NCBI RefSeq assembly: GCF_008806345.1
Contig: NZ_VZZJ01000002.1
Span: 62,001 to 126,000 of the forward strand
DNA from: Methylobacterium planeticum
GTDB lineage: Bacteria > Pseudomonadota > Alphaproteobacteria > Rhizobiales > Beijerinckiaceae
Reading direction: 5' to 3'
DNA length: 64,000 bases
The first letter of the stretch is position 1. Every line of letters begins with the position of its first letter. The notes under the pieces were generated by a model. That model was not told where the DNA came from and did no database searches. It saw only the letters and a program-made list of their open reading frames with translations. Both the position numbers and the translations under genes were made by a program. Shown here in pieces: positions 17,417 through 25,698 of the stretch.

Positions 17417-19692
17417 GGCGCAATCCGGCGCCGATCGTCCCCCGGGACCAAGCGTCGCTTCCGGGCGAGCCCGGAGCCCGACAGGCGCGCGGCGGGCATG
17501 CGATCCGGGACCGCCGGCGGCGCAGGATCCTGCCGCATCGGCGGCCCCGGCCGGGCGGAGGTGCCGCCGCGGGGCATCCGCGGGCCGGCAGGGCGCTGGG
17601 CCTCCTCGCCCTGCTCTGGGTTCCTCTGCTCTGGATCCCCCTGCTCTGGGTCCTGCCCGCCGCCGCCGGCAGCCTCGATCGGGCAGGCCTGGAGAAGCTC
17701 TTCCCCGCGCCCCTCGTCGTCGGCGAGAAGGACGAGGCGGCGCCGGTCTGGCCGATCCTGAAGCAGGAGGCCGGGTCCTACGAGGTCTTCGCCTACGCCT
17801 TCGAGTCGATCGATCTCGCGCCGATCCCGGGCTTCGGCGGCACGCCGCCCGACCTGCTGATCGCGCTCGCGCCCGACGGGAGCTTTCGCGACGTGCGGGT
17901 GATCGCCCACCACGAGCCCGTCTTCCTCGAGGGCCTCGGCGAGGCGCCGCTCTTCGCCTTCGTGGAGCAGTATGTCGGCCTCTCGGCCCGCCGCGCGATC
18001 CGGGTCGGACGGCCGAACGCGCGGGCGGGCGGGGCCGCACCCCAGGCGGTGGTGGACGGCGTCTCGATGGCGACCGCCTCGACGCGGGTGATCAACGAAT
18101 CGATCCTGGCCGCCTCCCTGGCGGTCGCCCGCCGGAAGCTCGGCTTCGGGGCGGCGGCCCAGGTCGGCCTGAAGGTCGAGGCGAAGCCCGACCTGTTCGA
18201 GCCCCTGAGCTACCGCCAACTCCTCGAGCGCGACTACGTGAAGCGCTTCACGGTGACGAACGCGGAGGCGGAGGCCGCTTTCAAGGGCACCTCCGTGGAG
18301 GGATCCTCGGAAGGGCCGCCGGAGGCGGTCCTCAGCGACCTCGTCATCGCCTACCTCAACGCTCCCTCGATCGGCCGGAACCTCCTCGGCGAGGTGCGCC
18401 ACGCCGCCCTGATGCGCGAGCTCGGCCCCGGCGACCACGCCGTCATGGTGGTGAGCGCCGGCCCCCTCAATCCGCTCGGCGACGACTTCGTGCTCGGCTC
18501 GGTCCCGGATCGCCTCTCGATCCAGCAGGAGGGCCTGACGATCAACGCTCGCGACATGGCGATCGAGCGCCGGGGCGCCGGCATGGAGGGCCTGCCCTCG
18601 GGCCCCTGGACCATCCTGCGGATCGGCAGCCAGGCGGGGTTCGATCCGGGCGCCCCCTGGATCCTCACCGAGAAGATCGTGCGGGAGCGGGGCCAGATCC
18701 TGGTCGAGCGCATCGCCCAGGAGATCTCGGCACCCTACGCCCTGCCGGCGGCGCTGTTCACCCGCGAGACGCCGGATGCGGGCCCGAGCTGGATCGAATC
18801 CTGGCGGGCGCGGGGCGTCGAGCTCGGGCTGATCGCCGCCTCCCTCGGCCTCCTCGTGCCGGTGCTGGCGCGTCAGCGCGGCCTCGTCTCCGACCAGCGC
18901 CGCTTCACTCCGTTCCGCCTCGCCTTCCTGGCCTTCACGCTCCTGTTCATCGGCTGGTACGCGCAGGCGCAGCTCTCGGTCTTGACCCTCGTGGGCCTCG
19001 TGCGCGCCGCGGCGGCGACGCATGACCTCAGCTTCCTCCTCTACGATCCGCCCTCGCTCCTGCTCTGGGGATTCGTGCTGGCGACCCTGGTGATCTGGGG
19101 GCGCGGCACCTTCTGCGGCTGGCTCTGCCCCTTCGGCGCCCTGCAGGAACTCGCCGCCTGGGCGGCAGGGCCCCTGCGCATCCGCCAGATCACCGTGCCG
19201 CCGCGGCTCGACCGGGGGCTGCGCCTCGTGAAATACGCCGTGCTCGCCGGGATCCTCGGGGCGGCGGCCCTCGCCTCCCCGCTCGCCGACAGCCTGTCGG
19301 AGGCCGAGCCCTTCAAGACCGCGATCACCCTCTCCTTCGTGAGATCGAGCCCCTTCGTTCTCTACGCGGCCGGGCTGATCGTCCTCAACCTCTTCGTCTA
19401 CAAGGGATTCTGTCGCTACCTCTGTCCCCTCGGGGCCGGCCTCGCGCTCGCCGGGCACCTGCGCATCCTCGACTGGATCCCGCGGCGGGCCGAGTGCGGC
19501 TCGCCGTGCCAGCTCTGCAAGGTCCGCTGCCGCTACGGCGCCATCGCGCCCTCGGGGGCGGTCGATTACGCCGAGTGCTTCCAGTGCATGGATTGCGTCA
19601 CGATCATCCACGACCCGCGCCAATGCGTGCCGCAGGTCGTGGCACGCAAGCGCGGCCGGAGGCTGACGCCGCGGCCGGTGGCGGCGGAATGA
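17413..19692 (+). CDS. NosR-like FMN-binding and 4Fe-4S membrane protein
   Basis: 759 residues. An unusually Arg/Pro-rich N-terminus is followed by a hydrophobic segment (about 62-86) made of three LLW(V/I)(P/L) repeats. A periplasmic FMN-binding domain (about 90-450) carries the flavinylation-type motif DGVSMATAST; Thr221 is the likely FMN attachment site. Five or so membrane helices follow (from about 475). Two CxxxCP motifs (FCGWLCP, FCRYLCP) and two cysteine clusters (CGSPCQLCKVRC and CFQCMDC with a later C) hold iron-sulfur clusters on the cytoplasmic side. This is the layout of NosR/CprC-type proteins that move electrons between membrane and periplasm. GTG start overlaps the previous stop; ApbE follows with an overlap. 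The true start could be further in. Confidence 0.85.
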   Translation: MRRNPAPIVPRDQASLPGEPGARQARGGHAIRDRRRRRILPHRRPRPGGGAAAGHPRAGRALGLLALLWVPLLWIPLLWVLPAAAGSLDRAGLEKLFPAPLVVGEKDEAAPVWPILKQEAGSYEVFAYAFESIDLAPIPGFGGTPPDLLIALAPDGSFRDVRVIAHHEPVFLEGLGEAPLFAFVEQYVGLSARRAIRVGRPNARAGGAAPQAVVDGVSMATASTRVINESILAASLAVARRKLGFGAAAQVGLKVEAKPDLFEPLSYRQLLERDYVKRFTVTNAEAEAAFKGTSVEGSSEGPPEAVLSDLVIAYLNAPSIGRNLLGEVRHAALMRELGPGDHAVMVVSAGPLNPLGDDFVLGSVPDRLSIQQEGLTINARDMAIERRGAGMEGLPSGPWTILRIGSQAGFDPGAPWILTEKIVRERGQILVERIAQEISAPYALPAALFTRETPDAGPSWIESWRARGVELGLIAASLGLLVPVLARQRGLVSDQRRFTPFRLAFLAFTLLFIGWYAQAQLSVLTLVGLVRAAAATHDLSFLLYDPPSLLLWGFVLATLVIWGRGTFCGWLCPFGALQELAAWAAGPLRIRQITVPPRLDRGLRLVKYAVLAGILGAAALASPLADSLSEAEPFKTAITLSFVRSSPFVLYAAGLIVLNLFVYKGFCRYLCPLGAGLALAGHLRILDWIPRRAECGSPCQLCKVRCRYGAIAPSGAVDYAECFQCMDCVTIIHDPRQCVPQVVARKRGRRLTPRPVAAE
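17611..17655. repeat. Three 15-bp tandem repeats inside the NosR-like gene
   Basis: Three 15-base units beginning CTGCTCTGG at 17611, 17626 and 17641, encoding LLWVP, LLWIP and LLWVL. They build most of the N-terminal hydrophobic helix of the NosR-like protein. The arrangement suggests recent local duplication within an existing membrane segment. Confidence 0.75.
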
Positions 19693-20675
19693 TGGGGCCG
19701 CGCATGCCGATGCGGCGACGCAGATTGCTCCTCGGCACGGTGGGAGCCCTGGCGGCGGCGGCCGGTCTCGGCGGCAGCGCGGCGTTCCGCAGCCTCGCGG
19801 CGGGCCGCGGGCTCGCGACGCGGACCCGTGCCGGCCTCGCACTCGGCACCACCGTGGCGCTGACGCTCGCCGGGCGCGACGAGGCTGACCTCGAGGCCGC
19901 CCTCCGGGAGGGGTTCCGGGCGATCCGCGCCGTCGAGGCCGCCGCGAGCCTGTTCCGGACGGACAGCGCGCTGGCGCGCCTCAACCGCGACGGGATCCTG
20001 CGCGCGCCCGATCCTCTCCTGGTGACGCAGTTGCGCTTCGCCCTCGACCTCGCGGCGGCGAGCGGGGGCGCCTTCGACCCGACCGTGCAGCCCCTCTGGA
20101 CCCTCTGGGCCGGACATGCCGCCCGGGGCGGGCGCCCGGCGGACGCGGCCTTGCGCGAGACCACCGCCAGTGTCGATTGGCGCCGCGTCCGGCTCGAGCC
20201 GGACGCGATCCGCCTCGAGCCCGGCATGGGCCTGACCCTCAACGGCCTCGTCCAGGGCTTCGCCGCAGACCGGGTGATGGCCGTCCTCGAGGCGCACGGC
20301 ATCGCGGACGCCTTCGTCGATACGGGAGAGTTCGGCGCCCGCGGGCAGCATCCGGACGGCACGCCCTGGCGCCTCGGCCTCGCCGACCCGCGCGCGCCGC
20401 ACGCGATCGCCGAGGTGCTCACGCCGTTCTCGGGCTTCGCCTCGACCTCCGGCGACTACGCCACGAGCTTCTCGCCGGACCATGCCGACCACCACATCTT
20501 CGACCCCGCCACCGGGCGCTCGCCGGCGGCCCTGTCCAGCGTCACCGTGACGGCCCCGACCGGCCTCCTCGCCGACGGCCTCTCGACGGCCGCGATGGTG
20601 CTCGGGCCGGCGGCGGGGCAGCGCCTCGTCTCGGATTATCCGGGCTGCGCGGCGCGGTTCACCCGGAAATCCTGA
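19689..20675 (+). CDS. apbE: FAD:protein FMN transferase (ApbE)
   Basis: 328 residues. ApbE proteins use FAD and Mg2+ to attach FMN to a Ser/Thr of target proteins, typically NosR, RnfG and NqrC-type domains, on the periplasmic side. The N-terminus MRRRRLLLGTVGALAAAAGLGGSAAF is a Tat-like/Sec signal. Family signatures are present: LGTTVALTLAG, a Ser-rich AAASLFRTDSALARLNRDG, ASGGAFDPTVQPL, GLTLNGLVQGFAADRV, DTGEFGARG and HHIFDPATGRSPAALSSVTVTAPTGLLADGLSTAAMVLG. Its ATG overlaps the stop of the NosR-like gene, making that protein its obvious substrate. Confidence 0.93.
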   Translation: MMGPRMPMRRRRLLLGTVGALAAAAGLGGSAAFRSLAAGRGLATRTRAGLALGTTVALTLAGRDEADLEAALREGFRAIRAVEAAASLFRTDSALARLNRDGILRAPDPLLVTQLRFALDLAAASGGAFDPTVQPLWTLWAGHAARGGRPADAALRETTASVDWRRVRLEPDAIRLEPGMGLTLNGLVQGFAADRVMAVLEAHGIADAFVDTGEFGARGQHPDGTPWRLGLADPRAPHAIAEVLTPFSGFASTSGDYATSFSPDHADHHIFDPATGRSPAALSSVTVTAPTGLLADGLSTAAMVLGPAAGQRLVSDYPGCAARFTRKS

Positions 20676-20734
20676 GCCTTCGGTGGGGCCGCGGAGCCCG
20701 TGCCGGGTCAGTAAATCCGCGCCGTCGAGGTCCG

Positions 20735-20764
20735 GTTGCGCGCAACTGCACCGCTCGACATAAT
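20735..20764 (+). promoter_or_regulatory. Sigma-70-type promoter with overlapping palindrome, upstream of the FIST gene
   Basis: TTGCGC at 20736-20741, a 17-base spacer and CATAAT at 20759-20764 form a good housekeeping promoter, about 50 bases before the GTG at 20816. The perfect 12-bp palindrome GTTGCGCGCAAC (20735-20746) covers the -35 box, a typical place for a repressor. Confidence 0.5.
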
Positions 20765-20815
20765 CCCCGCATAAGAGAGCGGGCATCCAAGCCCAGCACA
20801 TGACGGGAGTGGAAC

Positions 20816-21997
20816 GTGGATCAGGGCACGCAGATGCGCGCGCATCTGTGCGGAATCAGGACGGCGTGGACCGGCGCGGCCGATGCCGCGCGGGCTGTTT
20901 CCGAGATCGCGGACGCGATCGGCGGGGCCGAGATCGCGCAGCTCGTCGTGTTCTTCTCCCCCGATTACGAGCCCGCCGCCCTCAACCGCGCGCTCAAGGC
21001 GCATTTCCCCGGCGCGGCGACGGCCGGCTGCACCATGTCGGGCGGCTTCTCCCCCGCGGGCGGCCTCGACCGGGGGCTCGTCGTCATCGGCTTCCCGGCC
21101 AAGGGCTTCCGCATCGTCTCGACGGTCCTCGACGCCATCGGGCATCTCGACGTCGAGCGCACGGCCTCCGCCGTCCGGTCGCTGCGCCGCACGCTCGAGC
21201 CGCACGGCCCGGACGACCGGCGGGAGCGGCGCTTCGCCCTCTCGCTGATCGACGGCCTCACGGATGCGGAGGAGACGGTGGTCTCGGCCATCGCCTGGGC
21301 GCTCGACGGGATCCCCCTCGTCGGCGGCTCGGCCGGGGACGACCTCACCTTCCGGGACACGGTGCTGCTGCACGATGGGGCGATCCACCGGGACGCCGCG
21401 GTGCTGCTCCTCGTCGAGACCGATTTCCCGGTCCAGATCTTCAAGAGCGACAATTTCGAGCCGACGAGCACGAAGTTCGTGGTCACGGCCTCCGACAACG
21501 AGGGCCGCGTCGTCCACGAGCTGAACGCCGAGCCGGCCGCCCGCGAGTACGCCATGGCGGTCGGGCTCGATCCCGAGGGCCTCTCGCCGATGAGCTTTGC
21601 CGCCTACCCGCTCGCGGTGAAGATCGGCGGCGAGTATTTCTGCCGCTCGATCCGGCGGATGAACCCGGACGGCTCGCTCAGCTTCTTCTGCGCCGTCGAC
21701 GAGGGCGTCGTGCTGACGCTGGCTCAGCCCTGCGACATCGTCGCGGCGACGCGCGCCGAGCTGTCCCGCCTCGACGAGGCCCTCGGCGGCCTCGACCTCG
21801 TGATCGGCTTCGAGTGCGTGCTGCGCCGGCTCGATGCCGAGAGCCGTCAGGTCCGCCACGGCATCGCGGAACTCTACCGGCGCTACAACGTGGTCGGCTT
21901 CGAGACCTACGGCGAGCAGTACCGGGCGATGCATCTCAACCAGACTTTCACGGGCATCGCGATCGGCCGGGTGCCGGCGCCCGCCGGCCTCGCCTGA
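20816..21997 (+). CDS. nosP: FIST domain protein, NosP-like putative nitric-oxide sensor
   Basis: 393 residues. An N-terminal FIST domain (residues about 30-235: LVVFFSPDYEPAALNRALKAHF, GCTMSGGFSPAGGLDRGLVV, GLTDAEETVVSAIAWAL, PLVGGSAGDDLTF) precedes a C-terminal FIST_C domain (about 240-390: PMSFAAYPLAVKIGGEYFCRSIRRMNPDGSLSFFCAVDEG, GFETYGEQYRAMHLNQTFTGIAIG). NosP proteins of this build bind heme and NO and inhibit a co-encoded histidine kinase, and in Pseudomonas aeruginosa the pair lies among ethanol-oxidation genes. I cannot point to the heme ligand from sequence alone. GTG start with GGGAGTGG upstream; the kinase gene follows after 13 bases. Confidence 0.82.
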   Translation: MDQGTQMRAHLCGIRTAWTGAADAARAVSEIADAIGGAEIAQLVVFFSPDYEPAALNRALKAHFPGAATAGCTMSGGFSPAGGLDRGLVVIGFPAKGFRIVSTVLDAIGHLDVERTASAVRSLRRTLEPHGPDDRRERRFALSLIDGLTDAEETVVSAIAWALDGIPLVGGSAGDDLTFRDTVLLHDGAIHRDAAVLLLVETDFPVQIFKSDNFEPTSTKFVVTASDNEGRVVHELNAEPAAREYAMAVGLDPEGLSPMSFAAYPLAVKIGGEYFCRSIRRMNPDGSLSFFCAVDEGVVLTLAQPCDIVAATRAELSRLDEALGGLDLVIGFECVLRRLDAESRQVRHGIAELYRRYNVVGFETYGEQYRAMHLNQTFTGIAIGRVPAPAGLA

Positions 21998-22010
21998 CCG
22001 GCACCCGCGC

Positions 22011-23342
22011 ATGCTCGCCACCCCCGATTCCCTCGAGCGGCGCATCGAGAAGCTGGAGCGCATCAACGCCGCGCTGATGGCCCATGTCGAGCGCAACATG
22101 GACCAGCAGGGCGGCGCCTACTCGCTGTTCCAGACCGCCATCACCCTGGAGGGCCGCGTCCGCAGCCGCACCGAGGAGCTGACCGGGCTGATGCACCGGC
22201 TCGAGCGCTCGAACGCGGCGCTCGCCACCGCCAAGGAGGAGGCCGAGACCGCCAACCGCTCGAAGACCCGCTTCCTCGCGGCCGCGAGCCACGACCTGCT
22301 TCAGCCCCTCAACGCCGCCCGCCTCTCGGTCTCGGCGCTGGCCGACCTGCCCCTCGGGCCCGAGGCCGCCACGATCGCGAACCAGGTCGAGCGCGGACTG
22401 CAGACCATTGAGGACCTGATCAAGACCCTCCTCGACATCTCGAAGCTCGATGCCGGGATCGTCCGGCCGGAGGTGAAGCCCGTCTGCCTGCGCGACCTCT
22501 TCGCGACGATCGCGGGCAGTTTCAAGCCGTTCGCCGCGCGCAAGGGCCTGCGCCTGCGGGTGCGCGGGCCGGACCTCGTGGTGATGAGCGACGTGGCGCT
22601 GCTCCAGCGGATCCTGCAGAACCTCGTCTCGAACGCGATCCGCTACACCGAGAGCGGCGGCGTGCTCCTCGCCGCGCGGCGGCGGGGGGAGGGCTGCCGG
22701 ATCGACGTGGTGGATTCCGGCCGGGGCATCGGCGACGGCGAGCGCGACCTCGTCTTCGAGGAGTTCTACCGCGGCGGGGCGGGGCGGGGATCGCCGGAGG
22801 AGCCCGGCCTCGGGCTCGGCCTCTCGATCGTGCGGCGCATGGCGCAGGCCCTCGACCACCCGCTGACCCTGGCCTCGCGCCCGGGCCACGGCACCCGCAT
22901 CTCCCTCGCGCTGGCTTTGGGCTCGGCCCAGGCCGAGCCGCCCGCCCACGCGATGCCGGTGGCGACCCGGCTGACGGGCGCCCGCATCCTCATCGTCGAG
23001 AACGACCAGGCCACCGCCGACGCCCTGAAGCGGCTCCTGCAGAACTGGGACGCGCAGGTCTCGGCCTATCGCGATCTCGCGGGCGTCGCCGCGGGGGTGG
23101 CCGCGGGCAGCGTCGCCCCGGACCTCCTCATCCTCGACTACCATCTCGACGACGGGGCCTGCGGCCTCGACGTCGCCGCCTACCTGCGCAACCTGACCCA
23201 GGCCGCCCTGCCGGTGATCGTCACCACGGCCGACTATGCCTCCGAGATCGAGGGCCGCGTCGCCGGGATCGGGGCGGAGCTGATGCACAAGCCGATCAAG
23301 CCGGCGCAGCTGCGCTCCCTCCTCACCTACATGCTGGCCTGA
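22011..23342 (+). CDS. Hybrid histidine kinase, NahK-like
   Basis: 443 residues, cytoplasmic, no membrane helix. An N-terminal coiled coil (about 1-85, LERRIEKLERINAALMAHVER and LEGRVRSRTEELTGLMHRLERSNAAL) leads to the dimerisation domain with the phosphoacceptor His94 (AASHDLLQPLN). The HATPase follows: NLVSNAIRYTESG, DSGRGIGDGE, GLGLGLSIV. A receiver domain (about 325-443) has Asp376 (LILDYHLDD) and the lysine of MHKPIKP. NahK/ErcS'-type kinases resemble this, but the PAS domain common in them is missing; sensing would be through the adjacent FIST protein. Phosphorelay to the response regulator at 10555-11208 is possible but would need a phosphotransfer step not seen here. Confidence 0.87.
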   Translation: MLATPDSLERRIEKLERINAALMAHVERNMDQQGGAYSLFQTAITLEGRVRSRTEELTGLMHRLERSNAALATAKEEAETANRSKTRFLAAASHDLLQPLNAARLSVSALADLPLGPEAATIANQVERGLQTIEDLIKTLLDISKLDAGIVRPEVKPVCLRDLFATIAGSFKPFAARKGLRLRVRGPDLVVMSDVALLQRILQNLVSNAIRYTESGGVLLAARRRGEGCRIDVVDSGRGIGDGERDLVFEEFYRGGAGRGSPEEPGLGLGLSIVRRMAQALDHPLTLASRPGHGTRISLALALGSAQAEPPAHAMPVATRLTGARILIVENDQATADALKRLLQNWDAQVSAYRDLAGVAAGVAAGSVAPDLLILDYHLDDGACGLDVAAYLRNLTQAALPVIVTTADYASEIEGRVAGIGAELMHKPIKPAQLRSLLTYMLA

Positions 23343-23350
23343 CGCCCCCG

Positions 23351-24709
23351 TCAGCGGCGGCCGCCGAAGCCGCCCGGGCCGCCGCCCGGTGTCCCGAGGC
23401 CGCCGCCGGGCGCCCCGAGGCCGCCGCCGGGCGCCCCGAAGCCGCCGGGACCGCCCGGACCCGGGCCGCCGAATCCCCCCGGACCGGCGCCCGGACCTCC
23501 TCCACCCGGCCCACCGCCGGGACCCGGGCCTCCCCCGCCCCCGAAGCCGCCGGGCCGGTCGCCCGGCGAGGGCCGGGTGTCGATCTCGAGGCCGCGCGGA
23601 GACGGGCCGCCGCCCGGGCCGTTCGGGCCGGTGCCGGGCAGGCCGTGGCGCAGGTCGAGCCGGTCCGGCGCCCGGTCGAAGCGGCCGGGCCCGTCCGGCG
23701 CGCGCTCCGGGCCGCGCTCGAAGCCACCCGGCGGACGGCGGTCGTCGATGCGCAGCTGCTCGACCGTCAGGCGCCCGTCGCGGGCGACGTCCGTGGTCAG
23801 CACGGCCCGCACGCTGCCGCGGCGGGGCACGTCGGCGCTGGCCCCGCCCGCGACGCCGATGCCCGAGCCGAGGGCGAGCCGGTCGCCGTTGCGGCCGATA
23901 TAGGCCTCGATCGAGACCCGCCGCAGGCCCGGTACGAACAGCGCCCCGGCCTCCGTCGCGTTCGCGACCCGCAGGCCGCCCGCCGCCGGCTCGCCGGTCA
24001 CGAGGGCGCGGCTTCCGACGAGGGCGGCCTCCATCCCCTCCAAGCGCAGCCCCCCGATCATCGCCGCGCCGTCCGGGCCCCGCCGGACCGGGCCCGCAAC
24101 CTGCGCGGGGCCGGTGGCGCGGGACTCGATCAGGCTGGCGACGACGACGCCGTCGGGCCGGCGCAGGCCGCTGACGGCGACCCGGTCACCCGCGGACCAG
24201 CGCCCCTTGAGCCCCGCGGTGGAGATCCGCTGCCCCAGCACGGTGAGGCCGCCCCGCGTCACCGCCTCGACGGGGCCGACCACCTCGCTGGTGACCTCGA
24301 TGCGGCCCGTCGCGAGGCCGCGCCCGGCCTCGCGGGCGACGACCCGCACCACCTGGCCGATTCTGAGGTCGCCGGCCCGGGCGGGGGCGCCGTCGATGCG
24401 CACCGCGACGTCGGCCGGGTAGGCGATGCGCAGGTCGTTGACGATGATCGAGCCGAAGCGGCGGATCGTGCCGATCACCCCGGTGCCGCCGATGCCGCGG
24501 TCCCCCTCCCCGAGGGGGCCCTCGTTGCCGCCCTCCGGACGGGAGCCCCCCTCCGGGCGGGCGCCGGTGCCGCCGATGCCCTGGTCGCGGATCGGCGCGT
24601 CCGGCGCGGCGCGGCCGGTCCGGGGCAGCAGGGCGCCGCCGAGCCCGGCGAGCAGGCGCAGCAGGTCGCGACGGGACGGGGCGGGCGGACGCACGCGGCC
24701 ATGTCTCAC
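23351..24709 (-). CDS. DUF5666 domain protein with Gly/Pro-rich C-terminus
   Basis: 452 residues. A twin-arginine-like signal (SRRDLLRLLAGLGGALLPRTGRA) starts the protein. Repeated GIGGTG stretches come next, then several beta-rich DUF5666 modules (IGTIRRFGSIIVNDLRIAYPADVAVRIDG, GPVEAVTRGGLTVLGQRIS and related, residues about 78-300). The last 110 residues are an extreme G/P low-complexity tail (GGPGGFGAPGGGLGAPGGGL type). It probably acts outside the cytoplasm; function unknown. GTG start overlaps the stop of the DUF6502 gene by GTGA, so the two are translationally coupled. Confidence 0.75.
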   Translation of the reverse strand: MRHGRVRPPAPSRRDLLRLLAGLGGALLPRTGRAAPDAPIRDQGIGGTGARPEGGSRPEGGNEGPLGEGDRGIGGTGVIGTIRRFGSIIVNDLRIAYPADVAVRIDGAPARAGDLRIGQVVRVVAREAGRGLATGRIEVTSEVVGPVEAVTRGGLTVLGQRISTAGLKGRWSAGDRVAVSGLRRPDGVVVASLIESRATGPAQVAGPVRRGPDGAAMIGGLRLEGMEAALVGSRALVTGEPAAGGLRVANATEAGALFVPGLRRVSIEAYIGRNGDRLALGSGIGVAGGASADVPRRGSVRAVLTTDVARDGRLTVEQLRIDDRRPPGGFERGPERAPDGPGRFDRAPDRLDLRHGLPGTGPNGPGGGPSPRGLEIDTRPSPGDRPGGFGGGGGPGPGGGPGGGGPGAGPGGFGGPGPGGPGGFGAPGGGLGAPGGGLGTPGGGPGGFGGRR

Positions 24710-25557
24710 GCGGCGTCACCGGAGCCTTGGGGAGCCCGGCGCGGCGGCGCCTCCTCCGCGTAGACGTAGAGGCCGAAATTCCAGCGGTGGTCGCCGCCCG
24801 GATCGGTCGCGCAGGCGGCATGCGCCTCGCGGTTCGCCTGGGCCAGGGCCTCCATGGCGATCTCGCGGGCGCGCCGCTCGAGGTGCCGGGCGAGTTCGGC
24901 GGAGAGGCCGTCGTAATGCACGGCCCGCTCGAGGAAGCGGGGCGCCTCGCCCATGATGTTGGCGACGCTCGCGGCGATGTGGTCGTGGAGGTTGCGCCCG
25001 AAATAGTAGAGCTGCGGCTCGCCGCCGCCCTTCGGCACGTAGGCCGCCTCGGCCAGGACGATGCGGCCCTGCGGATCGAGCAGCGCGAGCCCGCGGTCGA
25101 GCCACTCGTCGAGGACGGCACGGGGGCGCAGGTCCCGGGTGACCCCGGAGACGAGGCTCTCGAAGGAGACCTCGCCGTCCTCGCCCGCCCGCGGCAGCGG
25201 CAGGGGCCGCCCCTGCCCGTCGGTGAAGTGCGGATCGGCGAGCCAGCGGGCGATGATCCGGCTCGTGCGCGAGACCACCGCCGGCACCGCGCTCACCGGC
25301 GCCCCCGCCCCGCGCAGGCGCCGGACCTCCTTGCGGTGGATGCCGGTGAGCAGGCTGACGCGGCTATCCGTCTGCTCCTTGCCGGGCAGGGCGAAATCGT
25401 ACTCGGCCACGTTCACGTAGAGCTCGCGCAGGAGATTGATGAGCGCCGGGAAGGTGATGCCGCGGGCCACGAACAGCCGCACGAGCGGGCGCAAGAGGCG
25501 CGCCACCGGGGCATGCAGGCTTGCCCCCTCGGGGGACGTGTCGGGCATCTCGGACAT
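24706..25557 (-). CDS. DUF6502 family protein
   Basis: 283 residues from ATG 25557, cytoplasmic by composition. The N-terminal half contains a winged-helix-like segment: LLRPLVRLFVARGITFPALINLLRELYVNVAEYDF followed by DSRVSLLTGIHRKEVRRLR, which looks like a DNA-binding reading head. The C-terminal half is mixed alpha/beta with FGRNLHDHIAASVANIMGEAPRFLERAVHYDGLSAELARHLE. Genes of this family are often found directly before a DUF5666 gene, as here. A regulatory role for the partner is plausible but unproven. The start at 25557 was chosen over an upstream one at 25614 that would add residues unlike the family. Confidence 0.8.
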   Translation of the reverse strand: MSEMPDTSPEGASLHAPVARLLRPLVRLFVARGITFPALINLLRELYVNVAEYDFALPGKEQTDSRVSLLTGIHRKEVRRLRGAGAPVSAVPAVVSRTSRIIARWLADPHFTDGQGRPLPLPRAGEDGEVSFESLVSGVTRDLRPRAVLDEWLDRGLALLDPQGRIVLAEAAYVPKGGGEPQLYYFGRNLHDHIAASVANIMGEAPRFLERAVHYDGLSAELARHLERRAREIAMEALAQANREAHAACATDPGGDHRWNFGLYVYAEEAPPRRAPQGSGDAA

Positions 25558-25634
25558 CGGCGCACCATAGATCGCCGCCCGTGGGACACAATCCCACATC
25601 GTGTGCGAACGCACGCCGGATCACCGAAATCCGA

Positions 25635-25663
25635 TTGACGTGGGAATTTTACACACGTATCTC
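25635..25663 (+). promoter_or_regulatory. Sigma-70-type promoter between divergent genes
   Basis: TTGACG at 25635-25640, 17-base spacer, TATCTC at 25658-25663, in a locally AT-rich interval 36 bases before the ATG at 25699. The eight-base word CGTGGGAA (25639-25646) is repeated inverted as TTCCCACG (25680-25687), bracketing the transcription start; it may be an operator. Confidence 0.45.
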
Positions 25664-25698
25664 TCAAGCGTGGTCAAATTTCCCACGGAACGACGTCG

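Noticed and set aside
23351..23700. Collagen-like or PE_PGRS-type protein at the Gly/Pro-rich tail
   Set aside because: The tail belongs to the DUF5666 protein; there is no regular GXY triplet register.
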